Below, piece by piece: positions 1 to 10,606 of a stretch of DNA of 64,000 nucleotides. The notes under the pieces were generated by a model. That model did no database searches. It was not told the DNA's origin and saw nothing but the letters and a program-made list of their open reading frames with translations. A program made the translations under genes and the position numbers. Source of the DNA: Solicola gregarius (GTDB lineage Bacteria; Actinomycetota; Actinomycetes; Propionibacteriales; Nocardioidaceae); NCBI RefSeq assembly GCF_025790165.1, contig NZ_CP094970.1, forward strand, positions 806,001-870,000. The letters are read 5' to 3'. How positions within the stretch are numbered: position 1 is the first letter of the stretch; every line of letters begins with the position of its first letter.

Positions 1-297
1 ATGCCGAACGACGCCCGAGAGTTCTCCCGCGGCCACTATGCCGGGGTCCGGCTGCTGCAGGACACGGCGCACGATCTGGATTGGGTCGTCCTGGCACCGC
101 CGCCGGTGTTCCTGGACGAGGAGAACGGCGGTGGTCCGATCTTGGTCGGCGACGACACGTTGCCGGACCCCACTGCGACCGCCGGCTCGTTCTCGTACCC
201 GGAGGTGGCGACCGCGGTGCTCGACGAGATCGAGACGCCGACGCGGCACCGTGGACTGGTGTCGCTCGCTCGGGCGAGCGCATCCGCCGCGGGCTGA
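1..297 (+). CDS. NAD(P)-binding reductase/epimerase, C-terminal part
   Basis: The reading frame is open from base 1 to the stop at 295-297. The 98 residues look like the C-terminal part of an NmrA/YwnB-type NAD(P)H-binding protein, by the run LAPPPVFLDEENGG followed by SYPEVATAVLDEIETP. In that family this stretch lies after the Rossmann core and closes the substrate pocket. The nucleotide-binding glycine motif is absent, so the gene most likely starts before the window and the ATG at base 1 is internal. It converges on the transglycosylase gene, with only 4 bp between the stops. Substrate unknown. Confidence 0.6.
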   Translation: MPNDAREFSRGHYAGVRLLQDTAHDLDWVVLAPPPVFLDEENGGGPILVGDDTLPDPTATAGSFSYPEVATAVLDEIETPTRHRGLVSLARASASAAG

Positions 298-301
298 CCG
301 G

Positions 302-1039
302 TCAGTACCAGTTGTTGCCCTGTTTGAAGTCGTTCGCGGCGCAGGGCGAGCCGTAGCGGTCGGCGATGTAGCCGAGGCCCCACTCGATCTGGGTGGCCGG
401 GTTGGTCTCCCAGTCGGATCCGGCGCTGGCCATCTTCTCCGCCGGCAGCGCCTGCGGGATGCCGTACGCACCGGAGTACGGGTTCTCGGCGTCGAACTGC
501 CACTGGCTCTCGCCGATCCAGAGATCGTCGAGGCACGGGAACTGGTCTTCGCCCCAGCCGTACTCGCCGAGCATCGAACGCGCGATGTCCTGCGGGTCGG
601 CGGCCTCCACCTCGACCTTGGCGGATGCGGCGCGGCCGCCCTTCGACACGGCCGACTCCTCGGCCATCGACTCCTGCTTGAGGCTGTCGAGCGAGGGGCG
701 TCCGGCGCTGCGGCTCACCTCGCCGTCGTCGCTGCGTGCCGACAGTGCCGCCGCGTCGGAACCACCGTCGAGATCGTCCCAGGCACCATTGGCCGACGCG
801 ACGTTGGGCAGCGCCGTCGGCGTGTCGTCGGCCGCGACCTGGGCGGCCGGGTCACCCGTCAGCGCCTGGCTGCCGACAACCGTGCCGGTCGCGAGTACGC
901 CGCCGACAGCCGCGAGCGCGACCGACTTGCCACTGACTTGCGGGGTGGCGTCGATCGCGCGGCCGACGGTGCGTTCGAACGTGGACGGTTTGCGATGCCG
1001 GGCGGCATGCGCACCGCCTTTTGGGCGGCCTCGAGACAA
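302..1039 (-). CDS. secreted lytic transglycosylase-like protein
   Basis: Peptidoglycan-cleaving enzyme anchored to or exported across the membrane. Residues 1-35 are basic, and 38-58 form one hydrophobic segment (SVALAAVGGVLATGTVVGS). A low-complexity linker follows, then an SLT-like catalytic domain at about 150-245, with GESQWQF holding the likely catalytic Glu, then SGAYGIPQALP and NPATQIEWGLGYIADRYGSPC, the pattern of actinobacterial single-domain transglycosylases. The start is a TTG at 1039, chosen because AAAGGA lies 6 bp upstream and no better ATG/GTG covers the hydrophobic segment. No c-di-AMP riboswitch, often found before cell-wall hydrolases of this group, was recognised in the 109-bp upstream gap. 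Confidence 0.75.
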   Translation of the reverse strand: MSRGRPKGGAHAARHRKPSTFERTVGRAIDATPQVSGKSVALAAVGGVLATGTVVGSQALTGDPAAQVAADDTPTALPNVASANGAWDDLDGGSDAAALSARSDDGEVSRSAGRPSLDSLKQESMAEESAVSKGGRAASAKVEVEAADPQDIARSMLGEYGWGEDQFPCLDDLWIGESQWQFDAENPYSGAYGIPQALPAEKMASAGSDWETNPATQIEWGLGYIADRYGSPCAANDFKQGNNWY

Positions 1040-1148
1040 GAGAGGTCCTTTGCTTAGGGACGGATCAGACGAAAGCGTGCCCGATTGTTGGGCGCGTTAT
1101 CAAATCGCGATCTCCAAGAGTGGGATAGGTCACGCCGCTCTCGGCCGG

Positions 1149-2321
<1,173 letters not shown>

Positions 2322-2327
2322 GTGGCA

Positions 2328-3167
2328 TCAACCCTTCACGGCGCCGGACGTCAGGCCGGCAACGATCTTGCGCTGGAACAAAAGGACGATGATGATCACG
2401 GGCACCGTTGCGACAACGGCTCCGGCGGCCATCAGGGAGGCTGGCGGGTTGAACGGGTCCGACCCGACGAAGAATGACAGCGCCGCCGGGATCGGCCGCG
2501 CATTCGACGTCGATGTCAGCGAAATGCCGAACACGAAGTCGTTCCACGCGAAGAAAAAGGTGAGGATCGCGGCCGTGAAGACGCCAGGCGCCGCCAACGG
2601 CACGATCACCCTCCGAAACGCCTGCCAGGACGTCGCGCCGTCGACCTGCGCGGCCTGCTCCATCTCCCACGGAATCTCGCGGAAGAACGCCGACAGCGTC
2701 CAGATCGACAGCGGGAGAGTGAACGACATGTACGGGATGATCAGGCCGATCCAGGTGTCGAACAGCCCGAACGTGCGCCACATGTCGAACAGGGGACCGA
2801 CCAACGAAACGACGGGGAACATCGCAATCGCAAGAGCGATCGTGAGCACAAGCTTCTTCCCACGGAACTCCAATCGCGCGATCGCGTACGCAGCGAGTGT
2901 CGCGAGGATTACCGATAGCACGGTCGCGATCAGGCAGATCCCTATCGAGTTGATGATCGACTGCTGGAAGTCCGGGTTGTCGAAGACATCCTTGTAGTTC
3001 TGCCAGCCCGCACTACCGCCTTCCTCCGGAAGGAATCCGGGGCTACCGTTCGTCACCGCGTCCTGGGACTTGAACGACAGCGAGATGATCCAGGCGATCG
3101 GCAGCAGGCACCAGATGAGAATGATGGCCGAACCGACGACGACGCCGATTCTCGTCTTCACTGGCAT
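2328..3167 (-). CDS. carbohydrate ABC transporter permease (MalG/UgpE type)
   Basis: Inner-membrane permease with about six hydrophobic segments. The EAA loop reads EQAAQVDGATSWQAFRRVIVPLAAPG, the contact site for the ATPase. The 279 residues and the start (M-P-V-K-T-R-I, hydrophobic from residue 8) match MalG-like proteins of the CUT1 family. It forms a tight operon: 4 bp from the upstream permease and 6 bp before the ATPase gene. Confidence 0.92.
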   Translation of the reverse strand: MPVKTRIGVVVGSAIILIWCLLPIAWIISLSFKSQDAVTNGSPGFLPEEGGSAGWQNYKDVFDNPDFQQSIINSIGICLIATVLSVILATLAAYAIARLEFRGKKLVLTIALAIAMFPVVSLVGPLFDMWRTFGLFDTWIGLIIPYMSFTLPLSIWTLSAFFREIPWEMEQAAQVDGATSWQAFRRVIVPLAAPGVFTAAILTFFFAWNDFVFGISLTSTSNARPIPAALSFFVGSDPFNPPASLMAAGAVVATVPVIIIVLLFQRKIVAGLTSGAVKG

Positions 3168-3171
3168 CGTG

Positions 3172-4107
3172 TCAGCTCTCCTGCCTTGCCTGGGCGAGGT
3201 CGACTCGGAACAGCTTGACCAACAGGTACGCGATCAGCAGCACCGAGAGGAACAGCAGCACCGATAGCGCCGAGCCGGCTCCGAGCTGGAACTGCTCGAT
3301 GACCTGTCGGTAGGTGAGGAATGAGGCGGATTCGGTATTGTTCTGCCCCTTCGTCATGACGAAGATGTTGTCGAAGATCCGGTACGCGTCGAGCGCACGG
3401 AAGAGCACGGCAACCATGATCGCCGCACGCATGTTCGGCAGGATCACCTTCCAAAGGCGCTGCCACCAGGTCGCGCCGTCGACCTTCGCCGCCTCAAGCA
3501 TGTCCTCGGGCACTTGTGCGAGGCCCGCCAGTAGCAACAGCGACATGAACGGCGTGGTCTTCCAGATCTCGGAGATGCAGATCGCAAAGAGCGACGACCA
3601 GTGTCCGCCGAACCAGTTGTAGTCGTCGGCCACGAACGGAAGCCACGTGTTCAAGAAGCCGTTGTTGTAGCTGAAGGCGAACTGCCAAGTGAAGCCCGAC
3701 ACGACAGTCACGATTCCGTACGGGATCAGGATCGATGTGCGGATCACCCCCCGCGCGAAAATCACCCGGTGCATCACCATCGCGAACACGAAGCCGATCA
3801 CCAACTCGATCCCGACCGTCACGACCATGATGAGGACGGTGTTCCAGGTGTCTCTCCAGAACAACGAGTCGGTCAACGCGGTCCAGTAGTTCGTGAGACC
3901 GACGAATGCCTTGTCATCGGGAGTCGTGAGCTGGTAGCGGAACAACGACAGGTAGAGCGCCTGCAACATCGGGTAGGCAGTGACGACCAGCATCACGATG
4001 ACGGCTGGCGCCACCAACTTCCGCCCCAGTCGGTTCTCCGCACGAGTACGATCGCTGCCCTCGGGCGGTGGGTTCGATGCGCCCTTGGTCATCGTTGCCG
4101 TGCTCAT
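3172..4107 (-). CDS. carbohydrate ABC transporter permease (MalF/UgpA type)
   Basis: Membrane partner of the second permease. The N-terminus is hydrophilic (MSTATMTKGASNPPPEG), followed by six hydrophobic helices. The EAA motif reads LEAAKVDGATWWQRLWKVILP. Length (311) and order (binding protein, MalF-like, MalG-like, ATPase) are those of a CUT1 importer. It lies 37 bp downstream of the binding-protein gene. Confidence 0.92.
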   Translation of the reverse strand: MSTATMTKGASNPPPEGSDRTRAENRLGRKLVAPAVIVMLVVTAYPMLQALYLSLFRYQLTTPDDKAFVGLTNYWTALTDSLFWRDTWNTVLIMVVTVGIELVIGFVFAMVMHRVIFARGVIRTSILIPYGIVTVVSGFTWQFAFSYNNGFLNTWLPFVADDYNWFGGHWSSLFAICISEIWKTTPFMSLLLLAGLAQVPEDMLEAAKVDGATWWQRLWKVILPNMRAAIMVAVLFRALDAYRIFDNIFVMTKGQNNTESASFLTYRQVIEQFQLGAGSALSVLLFLSVLLIAYLLVKLFRVDLAQARQES

Positions 4108-4144
4108 CGACGCCTCCGTCGGATCGCCGCTACGTAGTGCTCCC

Positions 4145-5470
4145 TCACAGCAACGCCTTCCCGTCGAGTACGTCCCGGATATAGCTAGCCGACTCCTTCG
4201 GAGTCTTATCGGGTTGGACCGACGTCGGGGGATGCCAGACGTTCTGGATAGCGCCGGAGATCGTGCTCCAGTACGGCGTCTTGGGCCGCGCAGCGCCCGT
4301 GTCGATGCTCTCCCTGAACAGCGCTAGTAGGTCTGCCGGGTACGCGTCCTTGAGATCCGCATTGTCGTACACCGAGGCACGTGCAGGCATCAGGCCATCG
4401 GTCACGGCAAGCGCGGTCTGGCTTTCGGGGGATGTCACGCACTCGGCAACCTCGAACGCCCAGTCCTTGTGCTCGGAGAAGGCGCCGACACCGATATCGA
4501 TACCGCCAATCGGCGGCCTACTCTCCTCGCCCTCGACCGTCTGCGGATACCGGGCCCACCCGAGGTCTGCGAAGTCCTGCTTCGAGATCATCCCCTCGCC
4601 CTCGCCAACGAGGCCGTTGTAGTTCGCGTAGACAAACGTCCAGTTCGTCATGAACTCGCCTGCGCCGGCATACATGAGCCCGAGACTCGTGCCCTCGTTC
4701 GAGTTGGTGAGGTCGGGCTGGGCGGCCTTCGAGCCAGCCAGTTTCTGGATCACCGCGGCCGCGTCACGTCCAGCCTGCGAGTCGATATCGATCGAGAGAT
4801 CGACTCCCTTCTCCACATCGGACACGATGTGGCCGCCGGCACCCTCGACCAACTGGTTGATCCAGATCGCGTACGCCTCGTACTTGTTGGCCTGGACTCC
4901 GACCGTGCCGCCGTTGTCGGCGGCAGCGTCGATCACCTGATCCCAGGTAACCGGCTTGGACATGTCGAGACCAGCCTTCTCAGCAAGCGACTTGCGGTAC
5001 CAAAGCAGCTGCGTATTGGCCCATTGGGGAATGCCGTAAATCTTGTCTTTCCACGTCACGGTGTCGGCAGCACCCTGCAAGACGTCGCTACCCGTCGCGG
5101 CCTCGGCGAGCTCATCCGGCACCTCGGCGAGGTAACCGGCGTTCGCCAGCTCTGACATGAACGGCGGATCGATGTTCATCAGGTCGATCGTGGAGTCGTC
5201 GGCCGCGAGGCGCCGGGCAAGCTGCACGCGCTGCTGGGTAGCATCCGTCGGCAACTGCTGCACGTCGATGTCGTAAGGCTTGCCCTCGCTGCACTGCTCG
5301 GCGAGTACCTTCTGGGTCTCAACCCCATCCGGGTTGACCCACCACGTCAGCGTGTTGTCCTCGCTGGACACACCGAAGACCTGCGCGCAGGCCGTCAGGC
5401 TAGTGGCGGCGACGGCGGAACCGATCGCGACGATAATCGCTCGTCTCCCTCGTCCGCGGGTCCGGGTCAT
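4145..5470 (-). CDS. extracellular sugar-binding lipoprotein of the ABC importer
   Basis: First gene of the importer operon. The product has a twin-basic N-terminus (TRTRGRGRR), a hydrophobic core and the lipobox SLTAC, so lipidation at about Cys28 is expected. The mature part resembles family 1 solute-binding proteins (TLTWWVNPDG near the start, then IYGIPQWANTQLLWYRK). I place the start at the ATG ending at 5470 because GGAGAGGGAG lies just upstream and the lipoprotein signal begins there; the open frame runs 22 codons further. Sugar unknown. No LacI/ROK regulator is adjacent. Confidence 0.9.
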   Translation of the reverse strand: MTRTRGRGRRAIIVAIGSAVAATSLTACAQVFGVSSEDNTLTWWVNPDGVETQKVLAEQCSEGKPYDIDVQQLPTDATQQRVQLARRLAADDSTIDLMNIDPPFMSELANAGYLAEVPDELAEAATGSDVLQGAADTVTWKDKIYGIPQWANTQLLWYRKSLAEKAGLDMSKPVTWDQVIDAAADNGGTVGVQANKYEAYAIWINQLVEGAGGHIVSDVEKGVDLSIDIDSQAGRDAAAVIQKLAGSKAAQPDLTNSNEGTSLGLMYAGAGEFMTNWTFVYANYNGLVGEGEGMISKQDFADLGWARYPQTVEGEESRPPIGGIDIGVGAFSEHKDWAFEVAECVTSPESQTALAVTDGLMPARASVYDNADLKDAYPADLLALFRESIDTGAARPKTPYWSTISGAIQNVWHPPTSVQPDKTPKESASYIRDVLDGKALL

Positions 5471-5651
5471 CGTGCTCCCTCTCCGTCCGACGCTGCAGGC
5501 GGCCCCCTCGCAGACCGTACCTGTGATCGAGATCACCTAACCACAACGATGTCGTCCGCGCCACGGTTGACTCCGAGTTGTGACCGCACGCCTCGGCAGC
5601 GGTGGACTTGAACGCCACCGCCGCCGACGCGGCAGTAACTCTAAATGCTCT

Positions 5652-6212
5652 TCACGTCGGCAGCCAGGATCGCCAACCCGACCAATGGTTCCAATTCTTC
5701 AACTTCCAGCAGTTCGTCCTATCATGATTGCACCGCCCGACCCGGAACTTTATTCTCTTGTTTTCCTTAATTTGCTTATTGCAAACATAGTTCCCGACCT
5801 GATTGAGCCAGCCTTGGTCGCCGTCCTTCCCATGGACGGAAACACACATACCACTACGACCATAATTTGTCTTCCAGTGCATCCCAACCCGCTGGCCGTC
5901 GCCTCTGTTGTCGGCAACCTGAAGACTGTCGCTCTTTCCGGCGTAACAACCAGACACGTACGGCAGGGACCCATTGTTGCAGTAATAGCGCGTGCTCATC
6001 CAATGCTTCGGGGTGACATTTTCCCACTCAAACCGATACTTTTGAGCGGAGGGTTCATTCACACTTGACTCCGATGTGTGGGGCGGCGCTGACAGCGCTG
6101 GAGGGACAGACCCGACAAAAGGAATTGTCATTGCCACTGCCCCACCGATCAAGGCGCGCACGTAGCCGGAACGGGCCAGGTCTCGATGTGGCACTACTGC
6201 TGGCTTCTTCAT
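5652..6212 (-). CDS. secreted Cys-rich protein of unknown function
   Basis: The start is the ATG at 6212 (MKKPAVVPH), with GGAAGG upstream. Residues about 15-42 form a signal peptide ending near ALSA. The mature part is basic and aromatic, with Cys pairs in RYYCNNGSLPYVSGCYAG, GMCVSVHGKDG, NYVCNKQ, GRCNHD and NCWKL, so disulfides are likely. I recognise no family; a small secreted carbohydrate- or surface-binding protein is possible. Codons end in A/T far more often than in neighbouring genes, suggesting acquisition. It is in tandem with the next secreted protein, and 181 bp of AT-richer DNA separates it from the ABC operon. Confidence 0.6.
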   Translation of the reverse strand: MKKPAVVPHRDLARSGYVRALIGGAVAMTIPFVGSVPPALSAPPHTSESSVNEPSAQKYRFEWENVTPKHWMSTRYYCNNGSLPYVSGCYAGKSDSLQVADNRGDGQRVGMHWKTNYGRSGMCVSVHGKDGDQGWLNQVGNYVCNKQIKENKRIKFRVGRCNHDRTNCWKLKNWNHWSGWRSWLPT

Positions 6213-6287
6213 ATTCTCAACCTTCCCAATGGACGTGGTCGAGCGGCGCCCCGCCGTCCGACGTGGGGCGCCGCTCACGGAGGTGAG

Positions 6288-6842
6288 TCAACCACTCCAC
6301 TCTACGCAATATGTTGGTTGCCAAAGACTCTGGCCGTCGCCGTAGCTGTAGATGTGGCGGGGGTCGGTGTCGACCCACCATCTCGTGCATCTGCGCTCCC
6401 GCGTGAAGAACTCCCAAGCACCCTTGCCAATTTCGTAAGCACCCGTAATGCAGCCGTACAAACCCACTGGCGTTCTGCAGCCGAGCGAGTTTTTTCCCCA
6501 CCCCACCTTTAGCTCAACGACATCCCGATGATGGGGACGTCGATGGTGGCGATAATACTTCTTCCGCTTCCTCTTTGGGCAGGGGTGATCGCTTTCGTCC
6601 TCATAGCACAGAGGCGGGCGAGGGGCAAGATTTCGCCCATCACCTCGCTTCATGATTATCGCCCCGCGCTGCGGCACGGATGGGTGGTGTACCACCGCTA
6701 CATCGGTCGATCTCGATGCCTCGCGCGAATCCGCGTCTGCTGCCCCAGTTGGTGGCGCTGCGACTAGTGCGGCGAGCATCGCGATTGAGAGAAGTACGAA
6801 CGCCGGCGCTCGCTTATTCGAGCGCAAGTACCATGTCGACAT
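6288..6842 (-). CDS. secreted basic Cys-containing protein of unknown function
   Basis: The start is the ATG at 6842 (MSTWYLRSNKR), with AGGAGG 7 bp upstream; the open frame extends 27 codons further without a better site. Residues 10-35 form a signal peptide (FVLLSIAMLAALVAA). The mature part has a very basic stretch (KRKRKKYYRHHRRPHHR) and four to six Cys in the C-terminal half (GCRTPVGLYGCITG, RRCTRWW, PTYCVEW). No known domain was recognised. It lies 75 bp upstream of the other secreted Cys-rich gene, probably in one transcript. Confidence 0.55.
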   Translation of the reverse strand: MSTWYLRSNKRAPAFVLLSIAMLAALVAAPPTGAADADSREASRSTDVAVVHHPSVPQRGAIIMKRGDGRNLAPRPPLCYEDESDHPCPKRKRKKYYRHHRRPHHRDVVELKVGWGKNSLGCRTPVGLYGCITGAYEIGKGAWEFFTRERRCTRWWVDTDPRHIYSYGDGQSLWQPTYCVEWSG

Positions 6843-6947
6843 ACCATCGCCTCCTGTCGGCTCTCTGAGCAGCAGGTTTCCTCGGGCAACGATGGCCAAA
6901 CATCCGAATTCGGGAGTCAGCACGCGGCGCGGGCACAGAGCGCTCAG

Positions 6948-8273
6948 TCAGAGGGTGATGTCCTCCAGCATCTCGGTGACCAGCGCCGCGACCGGCGAGC
7001 GCTCCGAGCGGGTGAGAGTGACGTGCGCGAACAGCGGATGGCCCTTGAGCTTCTCCACGACGGCGACCACCCCGTCGTACCGGCCCACCCGGAGGTTGTC
7101 GCGCTGGCCGACGTCGTGGGTCAGTACAACCTTGGAGTTCGCACCGATCCGGGACAGCACCGTGAGGAGTACGTTGCGCTCCAGCGACTGCGCCTCGTCG
7201 ACGATGACGAACGCGTCGTGCAGCGACCGGCCGCGGATGTGCGTCAACGGAAGGACTTCGAGCATGCCCCGGTCGATGACCTCGTCCATCACATCGCTCG
7301 ACGAGACGGCGCCGAGCGTGTCGTAGACGGCCTGTGCCCAGGGGCCCATCTTCTCCGACTCGCTGCCGGGCAGGTATCCGAGATCCTGCCCGCCCACCGC
7401 GTACAAGGGGCGGAAAACCACCACCTTCTTGTGCTCGCGGCGTTCCATGACCGCCTCGAGCCCCGCGCACAGCGCCAGCGCCGACTTGCCCGTACCGGCC
7501 CGGCCGCCCATCGACACGATGCCGACCTCGGGGTCGAGCAGCAGGTCGAGCGCGATCCGCTGCTCGGCAGACCGGCCGTGGATGCCGAACGCCTCCCGAT
7601 CCCCGCGCACCAGGCGTACGCGCTTGTCGGGAGTGACCCGGCCGAGTGCGCTCCCGTTGTCGGAGAGGAGTACGAGTCCCGTGTGGCAGGGCAGCTCGCG
7701 CGCGTCGGGGATGTCCGCGGTGCCCTCGTCGTACAGCGCCGAGACGTCGTCGGAGGTGACGTCGAGCTCGTCCATGCCGGTCCAGCCCGACTCGATGGCG
7801 AGCTCCGCACGGTACTCCTCGGCCGCGATGCCGACCGACGACGCCTTGACGCGCATCGGCAGGTCCTTCGACACCAGCGTCACGTCGTAGCCCTCGGCGG
7901 CGAGGTTGGCCGCGACCGAGAGGATGCGGGTGTCGTTGTCGCCCAGCCGGAACCCGGCAGGGAGCGCCTGCGCGTCGGTGTGGTTCAGCTCCACACGTAC
8001 GGTGCCGCCCGCGTCGCCTATCGGCAGCGGCGCGTCCAGCTTCCCGTACTTGATCCGGAGGGCGTCGAGCCGACGCAGCGCCGAGCGCGCGAAGTAGCCG
8101 AGCTCGGGATGATGCCGCTTGCCTTCGAGCTCGGTGATGACGACAACCGGGATGACCACCTCGTGTTCGGCGAATCGGTTGAGCGCGCCCGGATCGGCGA
8201 GCAGGACGCTGGTGTCGAGAACGTACGTACGCTGGCCGGTGGGCCTGCTCGACGTTGACTTCGGTGCAGCCAC
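6948..8273 (-). CDS. PhoH family protein with N-terminal PIN domain
   Basis: Predicted RNase-helicase type protein. A PIN nuclease-like domain covers about residues 15-150 ([37 protein letters not shown]: the expected acidic residues are present). It is followed by a PhoH ATPase domain with Walker [11 protein letters not shown] and Walker [11 protein letters not shown]. The length fits the PIN-PhoH class common in actinobacteria and bacilli (YlaK). I prefer the GTG at 8273 because AGGGGA lies 6 bp before it; an in-frame GTG five codons earlier has no such site. Confidence 0.88.
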   Translation of the reverse strand: MAAPKSTSSRPTGQRTYVLDTSVLLADPGALNRFAEHEVVIPVVVITELEGKRHHPELGYFARSALRRLDALRIKYGKLDAPLPIGDAGGTVRVELNHTDAQALPAGFRLGDNDTRILSVAANLAAEGYDVTLVSKDLPMRVKASSVGIAAEEYRAELAIESGWTGMDELDVTSDDVSALYDEGTADIPDARELPCHTGLVLLSDNGSALGRVTPDKRVRLVRGDREAFGIHGRSAEQRIALDLLLDPEVGIVSMGGRAGTGKSALALCAGLEAVMERREHKKVVVFRPLYAVGGQDLGYLPGSESEKMGPWAQAVYDTLGAVSSSDVMDEVIDRGMLEVLPLTHIRGRSLHDAFVIVDEAQSLERNVLLTVLSRIGANSKVVLTHDVGQRDNLRVGRYDGVVAVVEKLKGHPLFAHVTLTRSERSPVAALVTEMLEDITL

Positions 8274-8288
8274 GGTCTGTCCCCTCAC

Positions 8289-8605
8289 GGGCCGTACGCG
8301 CTTCCCGCGCCCGGCCCTAGGTCGTTATCGGGCCGGGAGTCGGCGAGAACCCGGGGGCGGGTCCTCCGGTATAAACGGTCACCGGTACTGCCTCCCGTGA
8401 CGCCGGGCTTCCCTTCCCGACGTCACCTCGAGCGTACGTCGGCAACGGGTCCGGAACGGGAGACACGCCCGACCACGCGATGACCGGCGGGTGACCATGC
8501 GGTGGACCGGTTCGCGACGGCCTGCGCGACCGACGCGATCGACAGCTCAGCCGCGCCGGCACGAGAACCGCAGCTCGGCGGCACATACGTCACGACCGTG
8601 CGCGG
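8289..8605. other. intergenic stretch without a recognised gene
   Basis: About 317 bp between the start of phoH and the stop of the NTF2-like gene, very GC-rich. Open frames exist on both strands, but they show arginine-rich shadow composition and no start with a ribosome site. The segment must carry the phoH promoter; I cannot place it with confidence. Confidence 0.4.
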
Positions 8606-9001
8606 CTACGGCTGGTGTGGGAACGAGTGGTGTTCGTGCTGGACGACCCAACGCCCGTCGCGTTTGGCGAGGCCGAGGGTCAGGCGCAGTCGGTTGTCGG
8701 GGTTCTCGGCGAGGTCGGCAGGCGTACCGCAGCGCACGAGTGCGTACGCGTACGCGACGTCGTCGCCGGCGACGACGTCGAGCGAGGCGATCTCGAAGGA
8801 CGCACTGCTCGCCTGCCACTCGAAGAACGCCGGCCAGACGGAGCGGTACGCGTCGATGCCCTGCACGCCGTCGTACGGCGGTGGCACGTCGTACATCACG
8901 ATGTCGTCGGAGTGGTCGGCAACGACTCCGTCGAGGTCACCGCTGTGCACTGCGGCCGCCCAGCGCTCGACCAGGTCTCGGATCTGCCGCTCGTCGTTCA
9001 T
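8606..9001 (-). CDS. NTF2-like / SnoaL-fold protein
   Basis: 131 residues of the SgcJ/YybH-type NTF2-like fold. The helix DERQIRDLVERWAAAVHSGDLDGVVADHSDDIVMYDVPPP is the classic start, followed by a beta-rich C-terminal half ending in GRWVVQHEHHSFP. These proteins bind small ligands or act as isomerases or dehydratases; no specific reaction can be assigned. GAGAGGGA lies upstream of the ATG. The gene follows the isoprenyl transferase by 17 bp on the same strand, so the two are probably cotranscribed. Confidence 0.8.
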   Translation of the reverse strand: MNDERQIRDLVERWAAAVHSGDLDGVVADHSDDIVMYDVPPPYDGVQGIDAYRSVWPAFFEWQASSASFEIASLDVVAGDDVAYAYALVRCGTPADLAENPDNRLRLTLGLAKRDGRWVVQHEHHSFPHQP

Positions 9002-9018
9002 CGCGGCGTCCCTCTCGC

Positions 9019-9780
9019 CTACTGACCGAACCTACGCTCGCGCGCGGCGTACGAACGGATCGCACGCAGGAAGTCGACCTTGCGGAACGCCGGCCACATC
9101 GCCTCGCAGAAGTAGTACTCGCTGTACACGCTCTGCCAAAGCAGGAAGCCCGACAGCCGTTGCTCTCCGGAGGTGCGGATCACCAGGTCGGGATCGGGCT
9201 GTCCCTTGGTGTAGAGGTGCTCGGCGATGTGTTCGACGTCGAGTACGTCGGCCAGCTCCTCGAGGGTCAGGCCCTTGTCGGCCTGCTCGACCAGCAGCGA
9301 GCGCATCGCATCGGCGAGCTCCTGGCGCCCGCCGTACCCGACGCCGATGTTCACGGCCATCGCCTCGACGCCCTCGGTACGCCCGACCGCGTCTTGCAAC
9401 CGCCTGGCCGACGCCTCGGGCAGCAGCTCGAGTGCCCCGATCAGCCGCATCCGCCAGCGCCCGGAGTCGGCGAGCTCGTCAACGAGGCTCTCGATGACCT
9501 CGAGCAGCGGCTTCACGTCGGACTCCGCGCGCTCGAGGTTGTCGGTCGACAGCAGCCACAGGGTCACGACCTGGACGCCGAGCTCGTCGCACCAGCCGAG
9601 GAACTCGGGGATCTTGTCGGCACCCGCCTGGTACCCGTCGGCGACCCCGGCGCCCGCGCCCCGTGCCCACCGCCGGTTGCCGTCGACGATCGCGCCGACG
9701 TGCTTCGGCGTCTGCTCAGGGCTCAGGTCCTTGAGCAGCCGGCGCTCGTACACGCCGTAGACGAGGTCGCTGATCGACAC
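9019..9780 (-). CDS. isoprenyl transferase (short-chain Z-prenyl diphosphate synthase type)
   Basis: Condenses isopentenyl diphosphate with an allylic diphosphate in cis. The catalytic Asp lies in GAIVDGNRRWAR (about residue 35 from the chosen start). Other hallmarks are the TLWLLSTDN block, GYGGRQEL and the C-terminal DLVIRTSGEQRLSGFLLWQSVYSEYYF. The N-terminus YGVYERRLLKDL resembles the mycobacterial Z-farnesyl diphosphate synthase class rather than the undecaprenyl enzyme, so this may be the short-chain paralogue. The start is the GTG at 9780, with GAAGGGG 7 bp upstream. Confidence 0.88.
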   Translation of the reverse strand: MSISDLVYGVYERRLLKDLSPEQTPKHVGAIVDGNRRWARGAGAGVADGYQAGADKIPEFLGWCDELGVQVVTLWLLSTDNLERAESDVKPLLEVIESLVDELADSGRWRMRLIGALELLPEASARRLQDAVGRTEGVEAMAVNIGVGYGGRQELADAMRSLLVEQADKGLTLEELADVLDVEHIAEHLYTKGQPDPDLVIRTSGEQRLSGFLLWQSVYSEYYFCEAMWPAFRKVDFLRAIRSYAARERRFGQ

Positions 9781-9889
9781 TGACGGGCCCCTTCGGATCG
9801 GACCGCTCCAGGTTAGAGGCTTACGGCGCACCATGGGTGAGCCGGTTCACGCCGACCTCTGCCGATGTTGCCGCTACGCTGGAACGCGC

Positions 9890-10594
9890 ATGGACACCAG
9901 TGAACGCGTCGAGGCGACGGCGCACGAATCCGGCGAGCGCCTCCGCGAGGTCGTCGACGAGATCAAGCCCAAGCTGCGTGGCTGGCTACACGCCGCCACG
10001 TGGCCGCTTGCGCTTGCCGCGTTCATCGTTCTCATCGTCCTCTCCCCAGGCCCGACGACCAAGATCGGTGCGGCCGTCTTCATGGGTTCGGCGTTGCTGC
10101 TGTTCGGCACGAGTGCGGTCTACCACACGGGTTCGTGGCGGCCCGCGGTCCATCACACGCTCAAGCGACTGGACCACGCCAACATCTTCCTGCTGATCGC
10201 CGGCTCGTACACCCCGTTCGCGCTGCTTCTGCTCGAGGACAAGCAGGCGGCGATCCTGCTGTCGCTCGTGTGGGGCGGCGCGGTCATCGGCGTGTTCTTC
10301 CGGATCCTGTGGGTGAACGCACCCAAATGGCTCTACGTGCCGATCTACCTCGCGCTCGGGTGGGCCGCGATCTTCTGGGCCGGAGACTTCGCCGCGACTG
10401 CGTCCACCTCGGTCATCGTGCTCGTCGCCGTCGGTGGCGGGCTCTACTCCGTCGGCGCGGTCGTGTACGCGCTCAAGTGGCCCGACCCGTTCCCCCGGTG
10501 GTTCGGCTTCCACGAGGTGTTCCACGTGTTCACCATCGCGGCGTTCATCACGCACTACATCGGCATCTCGATCGCGGCGTACTCCCTGCGCTGA
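9890..10594 (+). CDS. hemolysin III / TrhA family membrane protein
   Basis: 234 residues with seven hydrophobic segments. Family residues are visible: SAVYHTGSW after TM2, RLDHANIFLLIAGSYTPF, and the final FHEVFHVFTIAAFITHY with the metal-binding histidines. Related to PAQR receptors; bacterial members affect membrane-lipid homeostasis, and hemolysis is not established for most. I start at the ATG at 9890 (MDTSERVEATAHESGERL), since the longer frame has no ribosome site and overlaps the promoter region shared with the divergent isoprenyl transferase gene. Confidence 0.88.
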   Translation: MDTSERVEATAHESGERLREVVDEIKPKLRGWLHAATWPLALAAFIVLIVLSPGPTTKIGAAVFMGSALLLFGTSAVYHTGSWRPAVHHTLKRLDHANIFLLIAGSYTPFALLLLEDKQAAILLSLVWGGAVIGVFFRILWVNAPKWLYVPIYLALGWAAIFWAGDFAATASTSVIVLVAVGGGLYSVGAVVYALKWPDPFPRWFGFHEVFHVFTIAAFITHYIGISIAAYSLR

Positions 10595-10606
10595 CCCGTC
10601 GGTCCG

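Noticed and set aside
8317-8586. Minus-strand frame of 89 codons in the gap before phoH
   Set aside because: Arg/Pro/Ser-rich shadow composition, no motif, no ribosome site.
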